Positions 29,469 to 37,787 of a stretch of DNA of 45,072 bases are shown one piece after another; position 1 is the first letter of the stretch; every line of letters begins with the position of its first letter. This DNA comes from Bodo saltans. Lineage: Eukaryota > Euglenozoa > Kinetoplastea > Eubodonida > Bodonidae. The DNA lies in contig CYKH01001710.1 in the NCBI GenBank assembly GCA_001460835.1, forward strand, positions 8,584-53,655, in the 5' to 3' direction. Position numbers and translations under genes: made by a program. The notes under the pieces were generated by a model. It saw nothing but the letters and a program-made list of their open reading frames with translations. It was not told the DNA's origin and did not search any database.

Positions 29469-29600
29469 CACGTGAGTCCCACCACACCCCTATCGTACGT
29501 CGACGTTGCACGGCAAAAGCTTATCTAGCATTCTCAAACTTAAGGATTTGATAATTCATGCTTCTCAATTTATTTTCTGTGTCATTTGTTGAAGTAAGGG

Positions 29601-30548
29601 ATGCTAAAGGCCTCACTCCCGCTGCGAGTGCGTGTCCTCGTTCTCACCATGATCCCAAGTGGCGGTGCACTGACCCCTGCATTAGAGCGCCTTGGGTACA
29701 AACCGTACACCTTCAAGAACACATTCCAACGAGGCAATGCAGGAACGCATCCACCGGAGTGGGCATCTGTGCTGGAGGGGAAGAAGCATTTTAATTTGAA
29801 GCTCTTGACTGGTGACTTTGATTGTCTCGTGGGACCACCTGCTGCTATCGCATTCGATCGAGTCCTTCGAGATTGTCCTGCGTTCACCAAAGTGATCTTA
29901 GTCGAAGAGCCGGATAAGGATGCCTGGGCAAGAGACGCTGATCAGCACCTTCCGCAACTTCTTGCTGCAACGCTCAAAGGAAGTAAAAGATCAGTCGGGA
30001 AACATTTTCACACAATGGTTCAAATGATGCTGCCATCCGACAAGAAGTTGAACCGCGCCGCCGCCTTGGAAATATTCGAAGAGCGCGTCAAGCGTGCCAT
30101 CACCGCAGATCGGCTGCTTGTGTACCGGACCTCAGAGGGGTGGGAGCCGCTGTGCGAATTTCTTGAAAAGGACGTGCCTGAAGGAGTCTCCTTTCCTCCC
30201 AGTGACAACGGATTTGAAATCTTTGGCGTCCTCGAGGACCGCCTGCGCCGTGCAGAGAGGTTGACGCTGTACGTCTCTATAGTGATGGTGGCGGCCACCG
30301 TCGTGATGTTTTGGCCATTTTTTGGCAGTATTTGGGCGTCTATTAACGAATACTACATGGACTACAAAACTGCGTTTGCTACAGAAACTGAAACGCTGAG
30401 GCAAGAGGGCAGAGAGAAGGACATGAGCCTTCGCAAGGCGATGGTGATGTCCAAGGATGTGACGATGGCATTTGAAAAGAAGTGGCGTGATGAAGTCATT
30501 CCGCCAAACGATGCGAATGCAACTGCTGCTGCTGCTAAGAAGCCGTAG
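29601..30548 (+). CDS. Sulfotransferase-fold (Sulfotransfer_4-like) protein with degenerate PAPS loop and C-terminal anchor
   Basis: The ATG at 29601 follows a T-rich tract and AG. Residues 10-35 (VLVLTMIPSGGALTPALERLGY) align with the N-terminal strand-loop-helix of P-loop sulfotransferases, normally of the form GLPRTGTTSL...LG. The Arg and the Thr-Gly-Thr are replaced here. KVILVEEPDKDAWARD (97-112) matches the VILT.RDP..W core, with Glu for Arg. LLVYRTSEGWEPLCEFL (172-188) is nearly diagnostic of the PF17784-type family. A hydrophobic helix at about 222-246 predicts a tail-side membrane anchor, followed by a charged 70-residue tail. Loss of the PAPS-binding residues suggests it may not transfer sulfate. 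The family assignment is from memory of motifs, not a search. Confidence 0.72.
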   Translation: MLKASLPLRVRVLVLTMIPSGGALTPALERLGYKPYTFKNTFQRGNAGTHPPEWASVLEGKKHFNLKLLTGDFDCLVGPPAAIAFDRVLRDCPAFTKVILVEEPDKDAWARDADQHLPQLLAATLKGSKRSVGKHFHTMVQMMLPSDKKLNRAAALEIFEERVKRAITADRLLVYRTSEGWEPLCEFLEKDVPEGVSFPPSDNGFEIFGVLEDRLRRAERLTLYVSIVMVAATVVMFWPFFGSIWASINEYYMDYKTAFATETETLRQEGREKDMSLRKAMVMSKDVTMAFEKKWRDEVIPPNDANATAAAAKKP

Positions 30549-30721
30549 GGTGCTGCCTGCCTGCCGTGTTGTTCCTCTTCACACACCATTAAAAAGGCGA
30601 TCGTGAACAAGCAAACACCATCTAAAAACTTATTCCACTCAGTCAATTGATTTTCTTGTTGTTGCTTTCTCTTTCTCCACCAATTGTAGAACTCTAACTT
30701 CTAAGTTGATTATTTAAGAGG

Positions 30722-31858
30722 ATGTCATCGGATAGAGAATTTGTCGAGGCATACAAGCCGCGAAGCGAAGAAGACCAGATTCGTCGGAGTGTGTTTAGCC
30801 GTTGCCTTCGCCTATTAGCAACCGCGTCTCCTGAGCAGAAAGTAAAGTGGGGACTACAAGTTCAGGAAATCATCGATGCGGAGGTTGCCAAAAAATCGAA
30901 AGCGGCTGCAAAGAGGCCGCGCTCAGAAGATCAGGTTCCAGCACCGCAAGCGACATTGACAGAAAATTCGCCAATGGCGCCGAATGCGGAAGACAAGCCA
31001 ATAGAGGAGGTGGAGCGACAAGTATTGTCACAGGGCGATGTGGTTGTGTTCGCTGCTGATGTCACGACGATCGAAGACCTTGAGCGCCTTAGTGGTAGCG
31101 CAACTGCTACGACCCCACTGTTGACTCCGGCAGATGCGACTGCCATCGTCGGGAGTTACATGCGCCAATTGCTGGACCGCGTCGTTGGGTTATCCTTGAA
31201 TGTTTTTAGCACTGCAGCGCTCAGCTTTCTGTGCGTCATGCTATCGATCACCTCGAAACCACCAAAAGGAAAAGACGCCTTGTACAGCCTTCTCGCGAAC
31301 TTTCACTACCAAGAGTGTGAGAAGATTGGTAAGAGGCAGATTAATAACCGCACCGTGCTGCTTCACGCACAACAAGATGCGGCGGCTTTCGCAAGTGCCA
31401 ACAAAAAACCAGCACCAAAGAAGGGAAGCGCGCAGAAGACGGTTACGACGACAGCCCCAGCACCGATGGAGTCACTGAGGGTCAGCAGTCGTAGAGCTGG
31501 TAAAAGTAATCCAATTGCCGAAGAAGTTGTCGAAGAAGATGCTGCATTGGAGCTGCGTGACGAGACACCTGCATTTACAAAAGTTCAAAGGCCCAAAGGT
31601 AAGGTAGTATTCCGGGCTGATGAGGATCATCCTGCTCCCATTGCATTAGATGACATTGCGTTGAACCGTAAAGTGATGACGTTGGTTCAAGTTCTTGATC
31701 CCGTGACGATTGACACCCTCTTCAAGAAGCTTAACGACAACAACAACAGCGATGGTGCTGCCGCTACGGATAGACACAGAATAGAGCGAGCTTTGATGAC
31801 ATTGGCAAGCCAAGGAGTGTTGTTTTACGAAAATGAAATTGCTTACTTCGCAGGATAA
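30722..31858 (+). CDS. Unrecognised 378-residue protein, possible SAP-like and winged-helix segments
   Basis: The ATG at 30722 follows a short leader with AG at 30718-30721. Residues 1-55 are helical and 55-100 basic to acidic and disordered, including KRPRSED, a possible nuclear signal. About 160-200 (FSTAALSFLCVMLSI...KGKDALYSLLANF) has the helix-turn-helix spacing and the GK-x-x-L pattern of SAP-like DNA/RNA-binding motifs. A basic disordered linker contains SSRRAGKS. The last 75 residues (LNRKVMTLVQVL...RIERALMTLASQGVLFYENEIAYF) look like a small winged-helix fold. Together these hint at a nuclear nucleic-acid-binding protein, but each resemblance is weak and no family name is safe. Confidence 0.75.
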   Translation: MSSDREFVEAYKPRSEEDQIRRSVFSRCLRLLATASPEQKVKWGLQVQEIIDAEVAKKSKAAAKRPRSEDQVPAPQATLTENSPMAPNAEDKPIEEVERQVLSQGDVVVFAADVTTIEDLERLSGSATATTPLLTPADATAIVGSYMRQLLDRVVGLSLNVFSTAALSFLCVMLSITSKPPKGKDALYSLLANFHYQECEKIGKRQINNRTVLLHAQQDAAAFASANKKPAPKKGSAQKTVTTTAPAPMESLRVSSRRAGKSNPIAEEVVEEDAALELRDETPAFTKVQRPKGKVVFRADEDHPAPIALDDIALNRKVMTLVQVLDPVTIDTLFKKLNDNNNSDGAAATDRHRIERALMTLASQGVLFYENEIAYFAG

Positions 31859-32015
31859 TGCATGTCAAAGGAGATGGTGAGACATTGTTGACGCTACCAA
31901 ACGCGAGCTACGCTCTTTTCGCGAGTTTGTTCCCCTTTTGAATGCAAGATTCTTAGCTCATTTCTTTTCGTGTAAGTAAAACCGATAAGCATCCATTCAG
32001 GAATACGTGGGGAAC

Positions 32016-32627
32016 ATGCCTTCGGAAGACGTGATCGCTTTGGCCCTGCTGCTCATGACTGTTGTCGGCCAGCTCGTTGCCACACGATGGGTATCCTCCA
32101 TTCCTCAAATGTTTCGGCGGAAGGAGTGGCTTCTGGAAAGAAAAATAGGAAAGCACAAGAAGGAAATGGAGACATTAAACGCCGTCTCTTCATTTGCAGC
32201 GTACAGCAAAAGCCAACGCGAGTTGGCAAAACTGGAGAAAGAACATGAGGCCGCGGTGTCTTCTCGCCGTCAGCAGCCGTTGGTCATCAGGTATGCGCCG
32301 TATCTTGTCGCTGTCGTTGCACAGTGTGGGTTTATCCTTCCCGTGATCAAGTTGTACGGCACGAAGGAGTTGGTGATGGTGCCGAACTATTTGGCCTTTG
32401 GATTCTTTCGGTTGGTGGCGTTTGGTGACGATACAACGGCAGCAATATGGCGCCTGGCCTCGCTACCGCTGAGTGCCGTCATGGAAGTGGGAGAGTCGCG
32501 TGCCTCCTCCCCTTACGCCAATGTTGCTCTTGGGGATGAGTGGCTTAGGAGCATTGGGGTGCTACCGTGGTGCTTGTTGTGCTACGTTGCCTGGTGGCAC
32601 GTACGAACGTCCCTGTGGCGTTCTTGA
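32016..32627 (+). CDS. Get1/WRB-like candidate (tail-anchored protein insertion receptor)
   Basis: The start is ATG 32016, 16 nt after a clear acceptor (CATTCAG, AG at 31999-32000). The 203-residue protein has one N-terminal membrane helix (about 6-24), a charged helical hairpin (about 38-85) and two further helices (about 92-115 and 181-199). The hairpin, with LNAVSSFAAYSKSQRELAKL, matches the Get1/WRB coiled coil (usually ...DEFAKYAKL.RK...KL). In other eukaryotes that hairpin docks the ATPase Get3 at the ER to insert tail-anchored proteins. Topology and length agree with the family (about 170-235 residues). The assignment rests on the hairpin and topology only. Confidence 0.72.
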   Translation: MPSEDVIALALLLMTVVGQLVATRWVSSIPQMFRRKEWLLERKIGKHKKEMETLNAVSSFAAYSKSQRELAKLEKEHEAAVSSRRQQPLVIRYAPYLVAVVAQCGFILPVIKLYGTKELVMVPNYLAFGFFRLVAFGDDTTAAIWRLASLPLSAVMEVGESRASSPYANVALGDEWLRSIGVLPWCLLCYVAWWHVRTSLWRS

Positions 32628-32758
32628 ACAACACACAGTTGCTTTGACAGCAATGTAGTTTTTTGTGACGCGCCAACAGTCCCTCATACTCCAGGCTATT
32701 TTTCCTCTTTTTTTTTTTCGTTTTTCGTTTCCAAAGCAAAAGTCATATTTGTTGGAGC

Positions 32759-33412
32759 ATGAGCAGACCTGTAGATCTTGTGGACTCCGACGACCAGGAC
32801 GCGTCGACCGCAGAGTTGTCTCCGCGTAAAAAGTCCTCGTACTGGAAGGCGAGGCACAGTGACTTGGAGATCCATGAAGGTGACGATCGTGGGGCTGTAT
32901 TCTTTGGGGAGTTCGAAGCCCGCAAACTTTTGACAAAGGCAATGGAGCGTGCGTGGGACGATTTGTTGTTGAACGGGTGCAAAGTTCATGAAACGTTGGA
33001 GGCGTATGAAAATGCGGACCGATGCAAATGCGAAACCTCTGAGCGAAAGGAATTCGAAGGTCTGCTACGTTTTCAGGTTCGCGAGATGGAGCGCGTTCGC
33101 CTTGGTCATGCTGAGCATAGCTACATCAACTTTGTGAGCCCATGTTTCATCGAGCAGCAGGCCAAGAAACACGCCCACGTGCAATCAAGCACCTCGAGCA
33201 GCCACACCAACGATCACCACGGAGAACCTCAAGGTGCACCTAAGCCACACAAGAAACGTGCGTCAGTGGCACTAACAACATTCCATCGGGACTTGATGGA
33301 TTTCCAAGACTTGGTTGAAGTGGGCAGCGAAGAACAGGCGGAGCGGCTTGAAATAGTCCTGGAGTGGTGTGGTGAGTTGGCTTCGTTCGCGTCACAAAAG
33401 CGCCTCGAGTAA
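32759..33412 (+). CDS. Unrecognised 217-residue protein
   Basis: The ATG at 32759 comes just after a long T-rich tract (32699-32722) and several AGs. The N-terminal 30 residues are acidic (VDSDDQDAS). About 45-125 is a compact, mostly helical region with Cys residues (DRCKCETSERKEF) and the pattern FVSPCFIEQQAKKH. A His/Ser-rich linker follows, then a C-terminal helical pair (FHRDLMDFQDLV...RLEIVLEWCGELASF). No membrane segment, signal or known domain is seen. It is likely a real gene because of its position, its acceptor and its even codon use. Confidence 0.7.
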   Translation: MSRPVDLVDSDDQDASTAELSPRKKSSYWKARHSDLEIHEGDDRGAVFFGEFEARKLLTKAMERAWDDLLLNGCKVHETLEAYENADRCKCETSERKEFEGLLRFQVREMERVRLGHAEHSYINFVSPCFIEQQAKKHAHVQSSTSSSHTNDHHGEPQGAPKPHKKRASVALTTFHRDLMDFQDLVEVGSEEQAERLEIVLEWCGELASFASQKRLE

Positions 33413-33648
33413 AGATCAACGCTTGACGTGTGCGGCGTACAGTACCCTCTTCCATTTGATTTAATGCTCTGAAGGTTCTTTTTGTTGATGCGATGGGTGT
33501 TTTGTTAAACCCAACCGACGACGAGGCTGACAGCATGTACTTTCCTTTTACCTCTTGCAAGATTCTTTTCGTTAAGAAATGTGCCGTGATTTTTACACAT
33601 TTTTCCCCCTTTTGATGCTTCATTCAGTCGCCTGTCTTCACAACAAAC

Positions 33649-33999
33649 ATGCAACCCCCGCCTCCCCCGACGCCGTTTGAGACGAACCTCATGCAATCGT
33701 ATCAAATCCTAGCAGGCGCTAGGATGCAGTCCGCCATCATGCACCAATCAGTCCCCATGTGCATCAACAAGTGCCTCGACACCGAGGAACTCTACACACT
33801 CATGCGCACAAACAACGCACCCATTAAATACCGACTAGAAAAGGATCTGGAGGAGAAGAAATGCATCGAAACCTGTGGGGCGAAGTGGGACGAGCTCTAC
33901 CGTCGAACCGTCATGCGCCTCAATCAGCGCGAGACGCAGGTGGTGCAATTTAAGGCGATGGAGGCCGCCATGAATGGAGGTGCTGCTGCTGCTGAGTAG
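33649..33999 (+). CDS. Twin-CX3C small-TIM-like intermembrane-space protein candidate
   Basis: The 116-residue protein starts at ATG 33649 after CTTCACAACAAAC. It has CINKC (38-42) and CIETC (72-76), a twin CX3C arrangement within two amphipathic helices. That is the hallmark of small TIM chaperones, which escort membrane proteins through the mitochondrial intermembrane space and are imported through disulfide relay. The 29-residue spacing between the two motifs is about twice the usual 11-17, so it may be a divergent family member or another CX3C protein. The Pro-rich N-terminus (MQPPPPPTPF) and Ala-rich C-terminus look disordered. No cleavable presequence is seen, as expected for this class. 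Confidence 0.75.
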   Translation: MQPPPPPTPFETNLMQSYQILAGARMQSAIMHQSVPMCINKCLDTEELYTLMRTNNAPIKYRLEKDLEEKKCIETCGAKWDELYRRTVMRLNQRETQVVQFKAMEAAMNGGAAAAE

Positions 34000-34146
34000 C
34001 GCGGATGTGTGGATATCACATAAAATTCTCACAAATTCTCTTTCTTTGGCGAAACGATTTATTATGTTGGTCGTTGGCCTCGTTATTACACATCACCATT
34101 TTGCTGTATCTCTCTTAACAAGGTACCTATAGATTGGTAACGACAC

Positions 34147-35406
34147 ATGGGATTTCTAGTCGCTCCCCATTCAGAGCTCTTTGGCAACGTCCTCTGCACA
34201 ACAGTCGCGGCAGCATGCTCAATGGTCGGCTCCGCATGGATGCTGATGACCTACCGTACTTACTACCCCATTCTTCACTCCCCCTTTAACGATATGGCCG
34301 CTGCTGTTGCGGTGTTGCAGTGTCTTCAAGCACTAGAAAGGCTGATGGTCAGTGTCGTGGCATTGTCAACGACTAACGTTCCATTCTTACTTTGTGATGT
34401 CAGTGGAAGTATTGATCAGGCCCTGGGTGTCTCTGCAGAAGTGCTGCTGTCGTGTTTTTGCTTATACTTGGCTGTGCCTCAAGTGCGTATGCGCGGGGTA
34501 CGCTGGAACGTTGCGTATGTGACTGCGGTCCTTGTTGCCGTCGTTTCTGTGACATGCTGCTGGGTGTTTCTCTACGACGGTGCACAACAAATGTCCAGCA
34601 ATTCTCTTAGTACGCCAAGAGCGCCGGGCTGCGCTGATGCATTACCCTTTCCGCCGTTGACGAACGGGTCAGACGTTGCACAGATGCACTTTACATTAGA
34701 GCTTGGGTGGTGCTGGTTGCCATCTGACGCGTGCTGGTACTCAGGCTTTAGTCAAGTGCAGCTCGACGTTCTTCGAGCGCTATGTGCGTACACCACCGCC
34801 GTGGCGTACCTTGTTGCTGCTGCGTCCGCACTGGTGTCGCTTGCGTGCTCGAGTTCGTGTTCCGGTGGTGGAGCCGACGGCAGTGATGCAACGATCGCTC
34901 GTGTCCCTAGAATCGTGTTCCTCCGACTCTTCTTGATGGCTGTTTTCCCAATGATAGCGCTTGGGTTTGGGGCGGCGTCGAGGTTCAGCGGAGACAATCA
35001 TAAAGATCTTGATGACGCAAGTGCCGTGCTGCTTCCCCTTTGTGGTCTCTGGAATGCAGTTGTTTTTTTAGGCACTGAGAGGATGGCTTTTGCTTTGATG
35101 TATCGATGCCCCTGTGCCACCGCTCTTTGCAACGATAGTATTTCCGCAGAGGAGGGGAGCTACAGTGAATTGGGCAGTCCCACCATGACGCTGCCAGATG
35201 GGTTTACGCCACCGAACGGTTTTACCGCCGCGGTCCGATTCCTTTGCTGCGACTTAGCGATAGGAGAAGCTCGTGAGAGACGGCACGTGTTTGCCGATGT
35301 TGACACGTTGTTGTTGCGCGGCAGTGGAGACGTGCGGATGCCCCAGATGGAAGGAGAAGTCAGTCCCAGGCGAGGAAAGGATACACGCAGAGTTCTTGAG
35401 CTGTGA
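34147..35406 (+). CDS. Seven-transmembrane receptor-like protein A (cAMP-receptor-like fold)
   Basis: The ATG at 34147 gives 419 residues with about seven hydrophobic helices. The first four occupy roughly residues 8-140; a polar extracellular loop of about 50 residues (near 145-195) ends in ELGWCWLPSD; three more helices follow to about 320. A Cys at the top of helix 3 (LLCDVSGSIDQA) and the WCW cysteine in the loop before helix 5 are placed as in the conserved GPCR disulfide. The WCW(I/L)P loop resembles Dictyostelium cAR-type and related class E receptors. Helix 7 ends in FLGTERM, a motif shared with the sister genes. The cytosolic tail is about 100 residues. Ligand and coupling are unknown. 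It is the first of five family members in the window. Confidence 0.8.
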   Translation: MGFLVAPHSELFGNVLCTTVAAACSMVGSAWMLMTYRTYYPILHSPFNDMAAAVAVLQCLQALERLMVSVVALSTTNVPFLLCDVSGSIDQALGVSAEVLLSCFCLYLAVPQVRMRGVRWNVAYVTAVLVAVVSVTCCWVFLYDGAQQMSSNSLSTPRAPGCADALPFPPLTNGSDVAQMHFTLELGWCWLPSDACWYSGFSQVQLDVLRALCAYTTAVAYLVAAASALVSLACSSSCSGGGADGSDATIARVPRIVFLRLFLMAVFPMIALGFGAASRFSGDNHKDLDDASAVLLPLCGLWNAVVFLGTERMAFALMYRCPCATALCNDSISAEEGSYSELGSPTMTLPDGFTPPNGFTAAVRFLCCDLAIGEARERRHVFADVDTLLLRGSGDVRMPQMEGEVSPRRGKDTRRVLEL

Positions 35407-35709
35407 CGTACTGTTGGGCTGTTCTCTTGAACGCCAAAGGAGACGTTTTTTGACAAGCAAACACGTTCATGGTGGATGTACAGAGTTTGGCCACGACTGC
35501 GATCGGAAAACCTCATTTTCTTGCGTGCGTGTTAAAGTACATCCCGCGTATTATGAGGTGAAGTATCACGTATTATGTTGTTGCCCAAGTTGCCCACCTT
35601 AGTGATCAAGCCTTTCAATCTCTGATTGCTAATTGATGTTTCGACTCTGGATCTCTTTAACCTCTCTCTTGTATTGATCTGCTGTTGCAACGTAATGAAA
35701 GATGTAAAC

Positions 35710-37551
35710 ATGGCGACAAACGTCCTTCCGTACAATCTTGCCATTAAGCACATGTCCCTTGGGTGCATTGCGTCAAGTGCTGCCTCGTCACTTGTCCTCA
35801 TCGATGTACTTGCAACATTCGTAGTGTTCAAGAATCGAGTCGATTGTTGCTTTAACAGGTTCATTGTGATCTTCTGCGCCCTTCAGTTGCTGCAGTGCCT
35901 CCAGAAGATTGTCTTTGCCACAATGACGATTCTTAACGGTGGACTTCCGTTTGTTGCATGCGACATTAACGCCTCGCTGGATCAATTTCTTGACTTCACG
36001 TCGATCTCCTTCCTCATCGCGTTCTTTGTGGGCATGAGCAATACGAGGCGGTATTGGGAGAGTGGATGGAACCGTGTGGCGTACATTGCTGCACCCCTAC
36101 TGAGCTTCGTGGTCCTAGGAACACTGTGGGCATTATTGACCGACCGCGTAGAGGGGGTCACGTACAGTGATGCGCCGTACTTTACCCAAGATTTGGCGTG
36201 GTGTTGGATTCCTAATAAGCCTGATGGTGATTTGGTCATCATAAGAAGTGCTGACGCCCTCCGATCCGTGCAGATGATCGTTGGCTACGCACCCACTGCA
36301 TTTGTAATTGCATCCGCCATCTACGCGTACCTCGCTCAGAAGTGCCGCACCGGTGAGTCATGGTTGGGAAAGGGCGTCGTCCTTCGACGATTTCTAGGCG
36401 TTTCTATCTTTCCAGTGGTCATCTACGTGGTTGGGCTGCCGATTCGCATTTCGTTTGCTGCGAACGCCAACGCCATTGCCATTGTAATATCAACGATGTA
36501 TCCTCTGACAGGTTCTATTATCGGTTTTGTGTTCTTGTGGACGGAAGGAGGGGCCACGTGGATCCCGCGTGACGACACCGCTTTTGACTGCACGGCGCCC
36601 CCGGCACCATCGCCTGCTCAGCTACTGCTTCTTCTGTGGCACGTTGGGCAGGCCCGTAGGAGGAGCGTCCTCCGTCTCTCTTATGCTACGCCCTCTGAGG
36701 ACGGACGTGCTCGACGGTTTTCCGACCTGATGTCGCCAAGTCATTTACTTTCTGAAGGCCTTCGTAGGTCGTCACTTAGTGATATCTCATCCCACGCCCC
36801 CTCCTCACCAAAGCGATCTGGACTGTCTGGAATCCAAGACTCGTGGCTTCACTCGGAAGAAGCAGTGCCGACGTCCTTTACAGCGACGTTGCGAACGATG
36901 ATGTGCGACGCCGTTGTTGGTCAGCACGTTGCCTCCTCTCGTGCTGCCATTTATTCTGCTCGATATGGCCGCATCGTAAGTGATCGGCATTCTATCGCTG
37001 ATTCAGCCGCCACCACCGAAAGTGCGTTCGAGGGGACCGCAGGAAGTGGCGCATATGGTGAAGAGTTTTTATCGTACCAAATTTATGTAGACCCAGCGTC
37101 CCGTCGAAGCGTCAAAGGCGATCACCAGGGCACTTACGTCTATGATGAAAATAGCGCTCGGAACTCTTCATTGCAAGAGCTACGAACACAACAACGTCTT
37201 AGTGACGGGCCACACCTAGGAACACCCAATACAAGATTGCATGCATCATCGCAGTTTACGACCCGCAGTGAGCGCTCATCGATGTACACTGCGCCTCATG
37301 TTAGAGTGCGGGAGTCCACCGACACGCCGTCCTCCTCCATGCTGCAGTCTTACTCGAATCGATCATCGGCGCAGAGACTTCAGTCCTCTGCTCATTTAAG
37401 CGATAGCTCTGTCGCTACGTTCGCGCAGGAGGACGGAGGCGGTGCTAGTGCGCTGCGCATGATCTGTGACAACGACGTATTGAGCCCAGCAGCAGCACCG
37501 GCCCACTCCTCTCATAAGGAGGAGGAGGAAGTCTATGGGGGAATGGAGTAG
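35710..37551 (+). CDS. Seven-transmembrane receptor-like protein B with long Ser-rich tail
   Basis: ATG 35710 is preferred because an AG (35700-35701) that closes a pyrimidine stretch lies between it and the earlier ATG at 35695. The 613-residue protein has seven helices in the first ~285 residues: VACDINASLDQF at the top of helix 3, DLAWCWIPNK in the loop before helix 5 and GFVFLWTEGG at the end of helix 7. The TERM motif of the sister genes is altered to TEGG here. A 320-residue tail follows, rich in Ser, Arg and Thr, full of potential phosphorylation sites, which is reminiscent of regulated receptor tails. The 303-nt gap from gene A contains T-rich stretches but no other gene. Confidence 0.8.
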   Translation: MATNVLPYNLAIKHMSLGCIASSAASSLVLIDVLATFVVFKNRVDCCFNRFIVIFCALQLLQCLQKIVFATMTILNGGLPFVACDINASLDQFLDFTSISFLIAFFVGMSNTRRYWESGWNRVAYIAAPLLSFVVLGTLWALLTDRVEGVTYSDAPYFTQDLAWCWIPNKPDGDLVIIRSADALRSVQMIVGYAPTAFVIASAIYAYLAQKCRTGESWLGKGVVLRRFLGVSIFPVVIYVVGLPIRISFAANANAIAIVISTMYPLTGSIIGFVFLWTEGGATWIPRDDTAFDCTAPPAPSPAQLLLLLWHVGQARRRSVLRLSYATPSEDGRARRFSDLMSPSHLLSEGLRRSSLSDISSHAPSSPKRSGLSGIQDSWLHSEEAVPTSFTATLRTMMCDAVVGQHVASSRAAIYSARYGRIVSDRHSIADSAATTESAFEGTAGSGAYGEEFLSYQIYVDPASRRSVKGDHQGTYVYDENSARNSSLQELRTQQRLSDGPHLGTPNTRLHASSQFTTRSERSSMYTAPHVRVRESTDTPSSSMLQSYSNRSSAQRLQSSAHLSDSSVATFAQEDGGGASALRMICDNDVLSPAAAPAHSSHKEEEEVYGGME

Positions 37552-37787
37552 CGCATGATCATGCCGTGTTTCGGTAGGGAACGTGTGTGTTTTTCATACA
37601 ATATTGTAATTGATAATGCTTTGTCGTTTCCAGTGCCTAGCGGCTTTAAGCGTTGCAGTTGAAAAAAAATAGTGTGGAACTCCGTCCCACAGCTACGTTC
37701 CTTTCATACACCCCTCCGCTAACCCTGAAACCTTGGCTCTATTGTGCTCGTCTGTTGACCAAAAAAGTTTTACACACAAACGCAACG

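Noticed and set aside
37653-37787. N-terminal extension of receptor C
   Set aside because: It contains no ATG, so it cannot be the start in a eukaryote; the first ATG of the frame is at 37788.
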